Below are positions 1 through 8,100 of a DNA stretch of 64,000 nt, in pieces (the stretch's first letter is position 1; each line of letters begins with the position of its first letter). The notes beneath the pieces were generated by a model. The model did not search any database and had not been told where the DNA came from. It saw nothing but the letters and a program-made list of their open reading frames with translations. Both the position numbers and the translations under genes were made by a program. Location of the stretch: assembly GCA_035691305.1 (NCBI GenBank), contig DASSJF010000027.1:16670-80669 (forward strand), read 5' to 3'. This DNA is from a bacterium (lineage in GTDB: Bacteria > Sysuimicrobiota > Sysuimicrobiia > Sysuimicrobiales > Segetimicrobiaceae).

Positions 1-766
1 CGTTGTCGTTGTTCGCTCCGATCACGATGTACTGTCCGTCACGCGTCGGATAGATGCTGCTCGGCGCGACCCCGGGAAGGCCGGTACCGTGGCGCTGCGC
101 GACATGCCCGAGCTTCTGATACGCCGGGAGCAGGTCGTCGAGCAAACTGAACGTCGCTTCCGTCAGCGCGACGTCGATCTCCTGGCCGCGGCCGCTTGTC
201 CCGCGCTCGTGCACCGCGGCCGCCGCCGCAAACGCCCCGTAGAGCCCCGCGACCGTGTCGGCCAGCGCGAACCCGACGCGCGTCGGCGGCCGGTCGGGAT
301 AGCCGGTCAGAAACCGCACCCCGGAGACCGCCTCGGCGACACCGCCGAACCCCGCCCGGTTCCTGTAGGGGCCCGTCTGTCCGTAACCGCTGATGCGAAC
401 CATGATGAGCCGGGGGCACTCCGGTTCGACCTGCCCGTAGCCGAGTCCCCACCGTTCGAGGACCCCCGGCCGGAAGTTCTCCACTACGATGTCGGAGGCG
501 GTGTAGAGTCGGCGGGCGAGCGCCTGCCCTTCCGCGGCGTGCAGATCCAGGGTCACCGCGCGCTTGTTCCGGTTCAACGTCTTCCATAGAAGAGAGTGGC
601 CGCGGTACTGGCTGCGCCACCCCCGGACCGGGTCGCCCCGGCCCGGCTGCTCCACCTTGATCACGTCCGCGCCGAAGTCCCCAAGCACGCGGGCGCAGAA
701 CGGCCCGGCGATCATGTTCCCGAGGTCCAGGACGCGGAGCCCGGCGAGCGGGCCTGGGTCGGTCAC
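1..766 (-). CDS. Family III CoA-transferase (CaiB/BaiF), C-terminus beyond window
   Basis: Reading the minus strand from a GTG at 766 gives an open frame to the window edge (255 codons), so the C-terminal part is missing. It begins VTDPGPLAGLRVLDLGN, then AGPFCARVLGDFGADVIKVE, NRNKRAVTLDL and VVENFRPGVLERWGLG, the standard N-terminal landmarks of family III CoA-transferases; the expected catalytic Asp lies in GFALADTVAGLYG. Such enzymes move CoA between an acyl-CoA and a free acid. The GTG overlaps the TGA of the upstream gene (GTGA), so the two transferases are translationally coupled and could form a heteromer or use related substrates. Substrate cannot be told from sequence. Confidence 0.93.
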   Translation of the reverse strand, partial: MTDPGPLAGLRVLDLGNMIAGPFCARVLGDFGADVIKVEQPGRGDPVRGWRSQYRGHSLLWKTLNRNKRAVTLDLHAAEGQALARRLYTASDIVVENFRPGVLERWGLGYGQVEPECPRLIMVRISGYGQTGPYRNRAGFGGVAEAVSGVRFLTGYPDRPPTRVGFALADTVAGLYGAFAAAAAVHERGTSGRGQEIDVALTEATFSLLDDLLPAYQKLGHVAQRHGTGLPGVAPSSIYPTRDGQYIVIGANNDN

Positions 767-1968
767 CGCACCGCGGGGCGGGAACCGAGCACGCCGGATT
801 TCCGAAGCCGGGCGATCTCCGGCCCGGTATAACCCGCCTCGGTCAGCACCTCGTCGGCGTGCTCATTGAGGATCGGCGGGACGCGGCGGATCTCGCCCGG
901 CGTCTCGGACAGCTTGATCGGGATGCCGATCAGCTTGACGGTGCCGTGGACAGGATGGGGCTTCTCCACGAGCATCCCGTTGTGCAGCACTTGGGGATCC
1001 TGGAAAACCTCGGCGAGAGTGTAGATCGGGCCGCAGGCGACTCCCCGCTCGTTGAGATACCGCACCCATTCCGCGCTGGTGCGGCTCTGGAACGCCTCGG
1101 TCAGAATCTCGTTGAGGGCGGGGCGGTTTGCGACCCGCGCGTTCACGTTCGCAAATCGCGGATCCTCGGCGAGTTCCGGGCGGCCAATCGCGTCGCACAG
1201 GCGCCGCCACATCACTTCGTTGCCCGCGCAGAGGTTGAAAGCGCCCTGTTTGGTCTGGTACACGCCGAACGGCGACGCGAGCGGGTGGTGGTTGCCGGCC
1301 ACGCCCGGCGGCGTGCCGGTCTCGAAGTACATCCCGGCGCTCCAGGTGAGCAGCGACACCATGGCGTCGAGAATCGAGACGTATACTTCCTGACCTTCCC
1401 CGGTCCGCTCGCGCGCAATCAGCGCGTAGAGAATGCCGCGGCAGGCCGTCATCGCGCAGTAGAGATCCGCGAGCGCGATCCCCGCGCGCGTCGGGCCGGT
1501 CGGCTCCTGGCCGGTGATGCTCATAAACCCCGACATGCCCTGCCCGACCTGGTCGAACCCCGGACGGCCGCTGTAGGGTCCGGTCTGGCCGAACCCCGTG
1601 ACGCCGCAGTAAATGAGACGCGGATTCGCCTCCCGCAGCGCGCGCGAGCCGAAGCCGAGGCGCTCCATCACCCCGGGCCGGAAGTTCTCGATCACCACGT
1701 CGGCCTTGCGCGCGAGACGCAGGACGACCTCGCGGCCCTCGGGCTTCGTCGTGTCGAGAGCGATGCTGCGTTTGTTGCGGTTCGCGCCGGCGAAGAAGTA
1801 GCTATTGCCGACGAGGTTGGGGCGGAGCGTTTGGTTGCGTGAGTGATCCCCATCGAGCGGCTCGATCTTTACCACGTCGGCGCCGAAGTCACCGAGCTCC
1901 TGGGTGCAGAACGGACCGGCGAGATACCGCGTGAGATCCACCACCCGGATGCCGTCGAGCGGTCTCAT
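763..1968 (-). CDS. Family III CoA-transferase (CaiB/BaiF)
   Basis: 401 aa, the usual length for the family. N-terminal DGIRVVDLTRYLAGPFCTQ, DFGADVVKIEP and VIENFRPGVMERLGFG match the Rossmann part; the putative catalytic Asp is in GIALADLYCAMTA at about residue 170, where formyl-CoA transferase has Asp169. It probably transfers CoA among organic acids. It lies 2 nt after the enoyl-CoA hydratase gene and overlaps the next CoA-transferase by 4 nt, so the three genes look like one acyl-CoA catabolic operon. Substrate unknown. Confidence 0.95.
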   Translation of the reverse strand: MRPLDGIRVVDLTRYLAGPFCTQELGDFGADVVKIEPLDGDHSRNQTLRPNLVGNSYFFAGANRNKRSIALDTTKPEGREVVLRLARKADVVIENFRPGVMERLGFGSRALREANPRLIYCGVTGFGQTGPYSGRPGFDQVGQGMSGFMSITGQEPTGPTRAGIALADLYCAMTACRGILYALIARERTGEGQEVYVSILDAMVSLLTWSAGMYFETGTPPGVAGNHHPLASPFGVYQTKQGAFNLCAGNEVMWRRLCDAIGRPELAEDPRFANVNARVANRPALNEILTEAFQSRTSAEWVRYLNERGVACGPIYTLAEVFQDPQVLHNGMLVEKPHPVHGTVKLIGIPIKLSETPGEIRRVPPILNEHADEVLTEAGYTGPEIARLRKSGVLGSRPAVR

Positions 1969-1970
1969 CG

Positions 1971-2750
1971 CTAGCGGCCCTCGAACCGGGCGGGCTGGCG
2001 CGCCAGAAACGCGCGCACTCCCTCGCGATAGTCCGCGCTCTCGTACGCGGCTTCGATCAGAACGGCGATGTCACGGTCGGTCATCGTCCCCTCCCCGGCG
2101 AGATGCTGCAGCATGGCTTTCGCGCCCCGCTGCGAGAGCGGCGCCTGCTGCGCGAGCGTGCGGGCATAGACGTGCGCGGCCTGGTCGAGCTCGGCGGGCG
2201 CACACACGCGATTGACGAGCCCCATCGCGCGTGCCTCCTCGGCGTCGACGAGCCGGCCGCTGAACAGGAGATCACGCACGTGGCTCGGACCCACGAGGCG
2301 CGCGAGCCGCCGCGTCGCGTCCATGCCGTAGACGATCCCGAGCCGGGCCGCGGTGATGCCGAACCGTCCCCCCGGGTCCGTCCAGCGGAAGTCACAGGCG
2401 AGCGCAAGCTCGAGGCCGCCGCCGACGCAGAAGCCGTGGATCAGCGCGAGCGTCGGCTTGGGGAAGTCCACGAGCGCGCGCTCCGCCGCGGCGACGAGCG
2501 CGCTGTACGCGCGCGCGGACGCGGCGCTGTTCCGGACGTGCTCGAATTCGGAGATGTCCGCGCCCGACGCGAACGCCTCTTCGCCCGCGCCGCGCACGAC
2601 GACCACTCGCACGGCCGCCTCCGAGGCGAGCGGCGCGAGAACGGCGGGCAGCGCCTCCCACATCGCAGCCGTGATCGCGTTGTGCTTATCCCGCCGGTTC
2701 AGCGTGAGAACCGCGATCGGCCCGTCGCGCGATACGCGTAGTTCTTCCAT
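1971..2750 (-). CDS. Enoyl-CoA hydratase/isomerase family protein
   Basis: 259 aa crotonase-fold protein. Residues about 5-20 (PIAVLTLNRRDKHNAI) and the oxyanion-hole segments GAGEEAFASGADISEF and IHGFCVGGGLELALACD are typical; the glutamate-bearing ITAARLGIVYG segment follows. It would hydrate or isomerise a short acyl-CoA. First gene of a minus-strand operon with two CoA-transferases downstream, so its substrate is probably the CoA ester made by one of them. Precise reaction not assignable. Confidence 0.93.
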   Translation of the reverse strand: MEELRVSRDGPIAVLTLNRRDKHNAITAAMWEALPAVLAPLASEAAVRVVVVRGAGEEAFASGADISEFEHVRNSAASARAYSALVAAAERALVDFPKPTLALIHGFCVGGGLELALACDFRWTDPGGRFGITAARLGIVYGMDATRRLARLVGPSHVRDLLFSGRLVDAEEARAMGLVNRVCAPAELDQAAHVYARTLAQQAPLSQRGAKAMLQHLAGEGTMTDRDIAVLIEAAYESADYREGVRAFLARQPARFEGR

Positions 2751-2826
2751 CGTAGAAACGTTGCTTCCGCGCGCCGGCGCGCCGCCTCCTGCCCTGTCTC
2801 GGCCGCCTTTCGCGGCCCTCCGCGGA

Positions 2827-2856
2827 TTGTACGCGCCGCGCGCAGGGTGCTACAAT
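2827..2856 (+). promoter_or_regulatory. Promoter of tRNA-Pro
   Basis: TTGTAC at 2827 and TACAAT at 2851 are separated by 18 bp; the -10 ends 9 nt before the first base of the tRNA. This fits a sigma-70 type promoter for a single-gene tRNA unit. Confidence 0.65.
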
Positions 2857-2865
2857 GGGGCCCGC

Positions 2866-2942
2866 CGGGGAGTGGCGCAGCTTGGTAGCGCGCAGCGTTC
2901 GGGACGCTGAGGCCGAGGGTTCAAGTCCCTCCTCCCCGACCA
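2866..2942 (+). tRNA. tRNA-Pro (CGG)
   Basis: 77 nt cloverleaf with encoded CCA. Acceptor stem CGGGGAG/CTCCCCG, D-stem GCGC/GCGC, anticodon stem CAGCG/CGCTG around loop TTCGGGA (anticodon CGG), T-stem GAGGG/CCCTC with loop TTCAAGT, discriminator A. Proline identity is from the anticodon. Confidence 0.97.
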
Positions 2943-2982
2943 CCCGCTGTTCGTACTCATTCGTACATCAGCTTCCCGAAGG

Positions 2983-3270
2983 CTACTCATTCCCACGCCA
3001 CCGCGTCACCGAGCCGCTCGTGAACGCGGCCGCGAAAATTTCGTCCTCGGTTCGGCCGCCCCAGTCGCGAGACGCAAGTGTCGCACGCAGCCGCGCGCCG
3101 ACCCGCTCGGCATCGCTTCGCAGGTGCTCCTGGCCGACACCGGCCACCCTGCCGCCGTCTACGAAGGACCGGCCGTCTATGATCACCGTCCGAACGTCCC
3201 GCGAGGTCCCTGCGGTGATTCGGTGTGCCGCCTCGTTGACATGCTGTGAGGCGAGTTGGAGAAACAGCAT
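2983..3270 (-). pseudogene. Remnant: C-terminal end of a TRZ/ATZ-type amidohydrolase
   Basis: A 95-codon minus-strand frame whose residues VNEAAHRITAG, DVRTVIIDGRSFVDGGRV and the following helical tail match the last ~90 residues of chlorohydrolase/cytosine-deaminase-like amidohydrolases, where the C-terminal strand returns to the beta-sandwich. The whole metal-binding barrel is absent, and the first residues overlap the opposite-strand asparaginase remnant. I infer a decayed gene left beside the tRNA. Its function is lost. Confidence 0.6.
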
Positions 3271-3858
3271 TTTCTATTTGGAAGCCTCCGGTGGCTTCCT
3301 GCCCTGAGCGGCGGCCTCGTCCTTGATGCGGAAGGGAACTTCATTTCGAAGAGTGAACCGGGCGTCGCGCGAGGTGAACCGGAGGACGCGATGCCACTGT
3401 TCGCATTCCGTCAAGGGTTCGATGGGCCGTCGGGCGCGGTCAAAGCCACGCTCAGCCTCTCGAGCTCCGTTTCCCAGCTCCGCGAAGAGAACACGGAACA
3501 GGTAGCGCGCCTCCTGCAGGGCGCGGCGTACGAACTTTCCGGCCGGCTGGACGCCGTCATCGGCACTGGCGTCGACGGGCTCGTGGTGGAAACGGGGCGC
3601 ATGATGCCGCCGCACGTCGAGATCCTCAAGGACGCCCTCGCCCGTGGGATCACCGTCGTCGTCGCGAACCCCTACTCGACCGGACGGCTCCACCGAGACA
3701 CGTGCCGGCACGAGGGTGCGGAGGCGCACCTGCTATCGCTTGGCATGATCTTTGCCGGCACGTCCGGGCTCAAGACGCGCGTCAAGCTGACGGTCCTGCT
3801 GAGCGCTGGGCTCTCGCGCGAGCGCGTCCGCGACCTTTTTCACGAGGAGTGGCAGTAG
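3256..3858 (+). pseudogene. Remnant: C-terminal domain of an L-asparaginase-like protein
   Basis: 200-codon frame opening at a TTG directly after a stop. From about residue 75 on it reads like the C-terminal domain of type I/II asparaginases: GVDGLVVETGRMMPPHV, LKDALARGITVVVANP, then GMIFAGTSGLKTRVKL. The N-terminal catalytic domain with its TGGTI-type threonine motif is missing, so an amidohydrolase activity is not expected. Residues before about 45 show no similarity I recognise. A later in-frame ATG at 3391 could give a shorter protein. Truncated gene most likely; a stand-alone domain protein is possible. Confidence 0.6.
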
Positions 3859-3871
3859 GCCGGGCCGGCGG

Positions 3872-4843
3872 TCAGGCCGAAGGCAGGAGCAGCGTGCGGG
3901 CGCTGGCGGCGCAGTCGGCGACCGCCTTCTCGAGCGGCCACTGCGGCGCGTAGCCGAAATCGCGGCGGGCCCGGCTGATGTCCAGCACGCAGTAATGTCC
4001 CGGCGCAAAGTCGATGCCCGGTCCCACTTCGATGCGGGCCCCGGGCACGGCAGCCTGCACGGCCGCGGCGAAGCGTCCTGGCGTCACTGCCTCGCCCCGG
4101 CCGATGTTGTAAGCGGAGTGCTCGAGCAACGGCGCCGCGGCGGCCAGCACGAACGCGTGCGCGAGGTCCCGGACGTAGATAACGTCCATCTTGCGGTCGG
4201 CCCCACCGGGAAAAACGGTCGGCCGCCCGGTTACTGCGTTGCCAATCATGCCGTTCAGCATGCCCATCGCCCGACCGCCCGCACGCATCGTGCGTTCCGC
4301 CGCGAAGTAGATCGCGAACCGGAAGCCGGCGAATTCGATCCCAAACTGCTGGCGATAGAACCGCCCCATTCGTTCCGCGGCGTGCTTCCACACCTCGTAC
4401 GGACGCGCCGGATCCAGCCAGTGGTCCTCGGGCACGGGTGTGTATGTCGGATGCCCGTACGGCGTCCCGTCGAAGTCAGGATAGACCGTCCGCGTGCTGG
4501 CCATGATGACCCGCTTGGCGCCCGTGAGCCGCGCCGCCTCGAGCACGTGCATCGTGCCGAGCATGTTCGAGCGGAACATCACCATCGGCTGATCGTTTGA
4601 CGCCGCGCCGGTCAGCCCGCCGAGGTGCAGCACGGTGGTGACCGCGTGCCGAGCACAGATCGTCTTGAGGGCGTCAAGGTCGGCCACGTCGGCCTGGTAG
4701 TAGTCGAGCCGGTCGCCGTATTCCGCCACCAACCGCGCGCCGTCCGCCACGTCGACGACGATCGGCCGCTCGCCTTTGGCGAGCAGGTCGCGCACCACGT
4801 AGCCGCCCACGATTCCGGCACCGCCGGTCACCAAGATCTTCAC
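3872..4843 (-). CDS. NAD-dependent epimerase/dehydratase (extended SDR)
   Basis: 323 aa. N-terminal nucleotide motif TGGAGIVGGYV, Asp-containing VVDVADGARL, LHLGGLTG, the serine segment MASTRTVYP and the YEVWK catalytic Tyr/Lys pair (about residue 150) define an extended SDR acting on a sugar or sugar-like substrate. It is a paralogue of the protein at 13088-14065: both share the RPYE...K and GHP.YVPVPED segments. It is a single-gene unit preceded by an 86-bp element also found in front of the 17.5-kb operon, so the two are probably co-regulated. Substrate unknown. Confidence 0.93.
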   Translation of the reverse strand: MKILVTGGAGIVGGYVVRDLLAKGERPIVVDVADGARLVAEYGDRLDYYQADVADLDALKTICARHAVTTVLHLGGLTGAASNDQPMVMFRSNMLGTMHVLEAARLTGAKRVIMASTRTVYPDFDGTPYGHPTYTPVPEDHWLDPARPYEVWKHAAERMGRFYRQQFGIEFAGFRFAIYFAAERTMRAGGRAMGMLNGMIGNAVTGRPTVFPGGADRKMDVIYVRDLAHAFVLAAAAPLLEHSAYNIGRGEAVTPGRFAAAVQAAVPGARIEVGPGIDFAPGHYCVLDISRARRDFGYAPQWPLEKAVADCAASARTLLLPSA

Positions 4844-4923
4844 AATAGCGCTCCTTCGCGAGGTTAGGCCGTGATGGATTTCCGCGCACGGAAGAACGCG
4901 GCGCGGGGCCGTGCGGTGACATG

Positions 4924-5009
4924 AAAGGGTTCAGGTGCCGCTCAGCGAAGTCCTTGGTACTTTGAAACACTATTCCGCGCGCAGCCACTCAACACCTCAG
5001 ATTCACACG
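4924..5009 (-). promoter_or_regulatory. Conserved 86-bp upstream element, copy A
   Basis: Aligned without gaps to 17600-17685, about 54 of 86 positions are identical, in blocks: AAAGGGTTCA, GAAGTCCT, GAAAC, TTCCG and TCAACACC as read on the plus strand. It ends 81 nt before the epimerase start at 4843. It may be a promoter/operator shared by the two transcription units, or a conserved leader peptide; in this copy the matching frame has no short stop. Confidence 0.6.
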
Positions 5010-5242
5010 CCAGTTCCATAATCGGGCACATCCGCAGCCACGTGGAAAAAGGCGCAACGGATGATGCGCGCGATCGTTGAGTTCCGCGCCCAGCCCCACC
5101 ACGTCGAGCCTTTTCGCACCGGCTCGCAGCTGCGCGGCACGAAGGTCGCGTATGTCGCGGGCGATCCGTCGATCAAGTTTGCCGAGAGGCGTTCCAGCGC
5201 CTCACGCTCTGGCCGGGGCCCGCTGCCGTAGGAGAGGACGAG
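5010..5242. other. Intergenic stretch with a weak 56-codon ORF
   Basis: Between the conserved element and the aminotransferase gene. The only plus-strand frame of note is 5061-5231 (56 aa, MMRAIVEFRAQPHH...), ending 11 nt before the aminotransferase ATG. I do not recognise it and it lacks a clear ribosome site; it may be a small protein or chance. No RNA or terminator is evident. Confidence 0.3.
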
Positions 5243-6454
5243 ATGAACATCGACTTCGCGACGCACTTTATCCCGGAATTCCGGCGCTCGTTCCGCGCGC
5301 GGGACGACGGCGGGCCGGACCGCCGTCGCTACCATGAAATCGCAGCCGGACTATCCGACGTCATCGCCCTTAACTCGGGCGACCCGGACCTGACCGCCGC
5401 CCCGGCGGCGGTCGACGCCGCTATCGACGCCCTGCGCCGAGGCAAGACACACTACGTCTTCGGTGGGCTGCCTGAACTACGCGCCGCCATCGTGCGCAAG
5501 CTCAGGCTCGAGAACGGCGTGATCGTGCCGTCGGAGCATCAGGTGATCGTCACCAATGGCAGCGCCGAGGCCGCAACGGCGGTGTTCCAGACGCTGCTCG
5601 AGCCCGGCGATGAAGTGCTGACCACGATCCCCTACTACGGCGGGCACGTCGGCGCGATCAAGGCTGCGCGCGGCATCCCGGTGACGATTCCGACGAACGG
5701 CGACCGGCTGTGGGAGCCCGATCCCGGGGACGTCGACGCACGGATCACGCCCAAGACCAAGGCGTTCATCTTCGCCAACCCCGGCAACCCGACGGCTGCC
5801 GTCTACCGGCGGGAGACCCTCGAGGCGCTCCTCGACATCGCGCGGCGCAGGCGTATCCTCATGATCGCCGACGAACTGTTCGAACGGTATGTCTATGACG
5901 GACACAGGCACGTGAGCATGGCCTCGCTGCCGGAATCGGCCGATTGGGTCGTCACCATCAACGGCTTCTCGAAGTCCTACTGCATGACGGGATGGCGGCT
6001 CGGCTGGGTGATCGCCCCGCCGTGGCTGCTGCCGCCCCTCGATCAGATGCGGTACGCGATGTCGATGGCGGCCGCCAGCGCGAACCAGTGGGGTGGGGTC
6101 GCGGCGCTCTCGGATGCGGCGCGCCCGTACTACGACGAGGTGCACCGCACGTATGGCGAGCGGCGGGCGTTCTTCCTCAAGGCCCTCGGCGAGATGGGCC
6201 TGGCGCAGAGACCGACACCCGGCGCGTTCGTCGGCATGCTCGACGTTCGCAAGATCGGTCGCAGCTCCGCGGAGATGTGGGAGACGATCCTTCGCGAAGC
6301 ACGCATCGCTATGTCGTCCGGCGGCGCGTTTGGTCCGCAGGCAGAGGGCTGGCTGCGGTATAGCCTGATCCAGCCATTCGACAGACTCAGGGAGGCCGCG
6401 TCCCGGCTCGCGCCGGTGGTGCGGCGCCTCCTGACAGATGCCGGGTATAGTTGA
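5243..6454 (+). CDS. Class I/II PLP-dependent aminotransferase
   Basis: 403 aa fold-type I aminotransferase. VIALNSGDPDLTA near the N-terminus, KTHYVFGGLPELRAAI, the ANPGNPTAAVY segment, the cofactor Asp in MIADELFERYVYDG and the Schiff-base lysine in GFSKSYCMTGWRLGW (about residue 240) are all present. It likely transaminates an amino acid with pyridoxal phosphate in the cytosol. ATG at 5243 has GAGAGGACGAG before it. It stands alone on the plus strand, convergent with the minus-strand hydrolase operon whose end is 4 nt away, which suggests amino acids released by that operon may be its substrate (inference). Confidence 0.94.
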   Translation: MNIDFATHFIPEFRRSFRARDDGGPDRRRYHEIAAGLSDVIALNSGDPDLTAAPAAVDAAIDALRRGKTHYVFGGLPELRAAIVRKLRLENGVIVPSEHQVIVTNGSAEAATAVFQTLLEPGDEVLTTIPYYGGHVGAIKAARGIPVTIPTNGDRLWEPDPGDVDARITPKTKAFIFANPGNPTAAVYRRETLEALLDIARRRRILMIADELFERYVYDGHRHVSMASLPESADWVVTINGFSKSYCMTGWRLGWVIAPPWLLPPLDQMRYAMSMAAASANQWGGVAALSDAARPYYDEVHRTYGERRAFFLKALGEMGLAQRPTPGAFVGMLDVRKIGRSSAEMWETILREARIAMSSGGAFGPQAEGWLRYSLIQPFDRLREAASRLAPVVRRLLTDAGYS

Positions 6455-6457
6455 GCA

Positions 6458-7411
6458 TCAGAACGCCAGCGCCGAGCGGGGATTGTCGACGAGCATCGTG
6501 CGGATCGCGTCCGCGGGGACGCCCGCGTCGCGCAGCATCGGCACAAAGTGCGTCAGCAGATAGGCGTACCCCTGGCCACCGTACGACTTCAATTCCGACT
6601 TGCGCGCACGATCCAAGGAGAGCATGAGATGCTTGAGAAGACCTCGCCTGACCAGCTCGGCGATGACCTCCGCACGCGTCTCATCCAGCATCCAATGCTG
6701 CTTGCCGATCACGTCGAATTGGACGTACGCGCCCCGGCGGCAGAGCCGTTCGATGTTCCGGATGTCGATGTTCACATCGTTGTGACCGATGATGACGCGT
6801 CGGGGATCGGCGCCTTCCGACTCCAGCACCTCGAGTAGCAGCATTCCGATGTTACCGCCGGGGATCTCGAAGCGGGCGGAGCCCGACGTGTGCGTCGTGA
6901 TCGCCGCGCCGGTCGCGAGATGCGCTCGCGCCACAGCGCGCGCACATTTCTCTTCCGGCCCCTCGACGACCGGCCGGCTGATCGCCGATTTGAGAAGGCC
7001 GGTCCTGATGCCCGTGTCGCCAACGCCCTCGCGCAGTTCGATGATCAACCCCTCAGTCAATTCCTCGATGCTCTGCTCGGCGACAAACCGGGGATGGCAC
7101 TGCTCGACATAGAATCCCGAGGCGGCGATGACGGCGAGGCCGGTCGCCAGCGAGATCTCCCTGAGCCGCTGTACGTCTCTTCCCCAGGCCTGCATCGTGA
7201 CCTCAACGACTGCCGCAGCCCCGAGTGCGCGGATCTCCCGCAGTTCGCGCACCGCGACGTCTACGTCATCCAGCACCATCGAGGTCCCGCCGCCCGGAGG
7301 CCTGAGGCCGTCCGGCCGGCAACGGCGCTGATCGCACAGAATATGCTCGTGCATGTACGTGATGCCGAGCATCTCCGGCGTGATGGAACCCGTCACGGTT
7401 TCGATGCGCAT
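6458..7411 (-). CDS. Phosphotriesterase-like metallohydrolase (PTE/PLL family)
   Basis: 317 aa TIM-barrel hydrolase. The first metal pair is the His-x-His in MHEHILCD (about residue 22); further ligands appear in ITTHTSG, IGHNDVN and the Asp of LSLDRARKS; a Lys in GLLKSAIS may be the bridging carboxylated residue. Relatives mostly act as lactonases or amidases. Last gene of the long operon, 1 nt after the isochorismatase-fold gene. All metal ligands look intact, so it is probably active; substrate unknown. Confidence 0.92.
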   Translation of the reverse strand: MRIETVTGSITPEMLGITYMHEHILCDQRRCRPDGLRPPGGGTSMVLDDVDVAVRELREIRALGAAAVVEVTMQAWGRDVQRLREISLATGLAVIAASGFYVEQCHPRFVAEQSIEELTEGLIIELREGVGDTGIRTGLLKSAISRPVVEGPEEKCARAVARAHLATGAAITTHTSGSARFEIPGGNIGMLLLEVLESEGADPRRVIIGHNDVNIDIRNIERLCRRGAYVQFDVIGKQHWMLDETRAEVIAELVRRGLLKHLMLSLDRARKSELKSYGGQGYAYLLTHFVPMLRDAGVPADAIRTMLVDNPRSALAF

Positions 7412-7412
7412 G

Positions 7413-8090
7413 TCAGGTCCGGCGCCCGTCGAGCATCTCGAGAATGGCCGCGACGCTCCTGACGCGGATCAAGGCGCCGACCAACATCGTGGTCGTCAGC
7501 GTATGGAGTGTCCACGTCTCAGCCGCGCAGGCGTCCGACGCGACGACCACACTGTAGCCAAGGTCCGCCGCTTCGCGGGCGGTGAGATCGACCGCGCCGC
7601 CGGCCAGCACACCGGCCACGACCACGCTTCGAGTTTCCAACGCACGCAGTCGGTCCGCCAGCGGTGTCCCCGCGAAAGCGCTGACGGTAGTACGATCGAT
7701 GAGTGTATCGCTGTGTTCGGGCGCCACGCCGGGCAGAAACTCGGCTTCCGGCGACGCGGGCGATGTCCAGAATCCCGTCACGCCCGCCTGCCGGCTGAGG
7801 CTGCCGGCGTGCTGGTCGTCGGCCACCAGGCGCGTGAAGATCACCGGCAGCCCCTTGCCCCGCCACGCCTCGATGAGGGTGCGAAGATTCGGCACGACCT
7901 GGTCGACCTGTTCATAGTACTCTGCCAATTCCCTGGCTATCCCCCGTTCGCGTGCCAGACGGGCGAAGCCGCTCTGCGGGTCGAGCGTGAAACGATGGCA
8001 GTCGAGCACCGCCAGCGCGGCACGTGTAGCTGTGAGATCGACCGGGGGCACCGGCGCCATCAGAGCCCGGAACGGCAGACGCGCCCGCAT
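7413..8090 (-). CDS. Isochorismatase-fold protein lacking catalytic Cys and Lys
   Basis: 225 aa. The fold is shown by AALAVLDCHRFTL (Asp kept), KGLPVIFTR, the cis-peptide region SVVVAGVLAGGAVDLTAREAADLGY and VVVASDACAA. In active cysteine hydrolases the last-but-one segment carries TN.CV; here the cysteine position is Ala (GGAVDLTARE). The lysine before the SAF motif is Arg (IDRTTVSAF). Two of three triad residues are thus replaced, so hydrolysis by the usual mechanism is doubtful. Start chosen at 8090, 10 nt after the upstream stop; 8063 is possible. Function unknown. Confidence 0.85.
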   Translation of the reverse strand: MRARLPFRALMAPVPPVDLTATRAALAVLDCHRFTLDPQSGFARLARERGIARELAEYYEQVDQVVPNLRTLIEAWRGKGLPVIFTRLVADDQHAGSLSRQAGVTGFWTSPASPEAEFLPGVAPEHSDTLIDRTTVSAFAGTPLADRLRALETRSVVVAGVLAGGAVDLTAREAADLGYSVVVASDACAAETWTLHTLTTTMLVGALIRVRSVAAILEMLDGRRT

Positions 8091-8100
8091 CACGAGACCG

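Noticed and set aside
564..580. TTG-TTCCGGTT-CAA, matching the Fnr-type box pattern
   Set aside because: It lies inside the CoA-transferase coding sequence (LNRNKR), lacks the wider consensus of the other four boxes, and has no promoter nearby.
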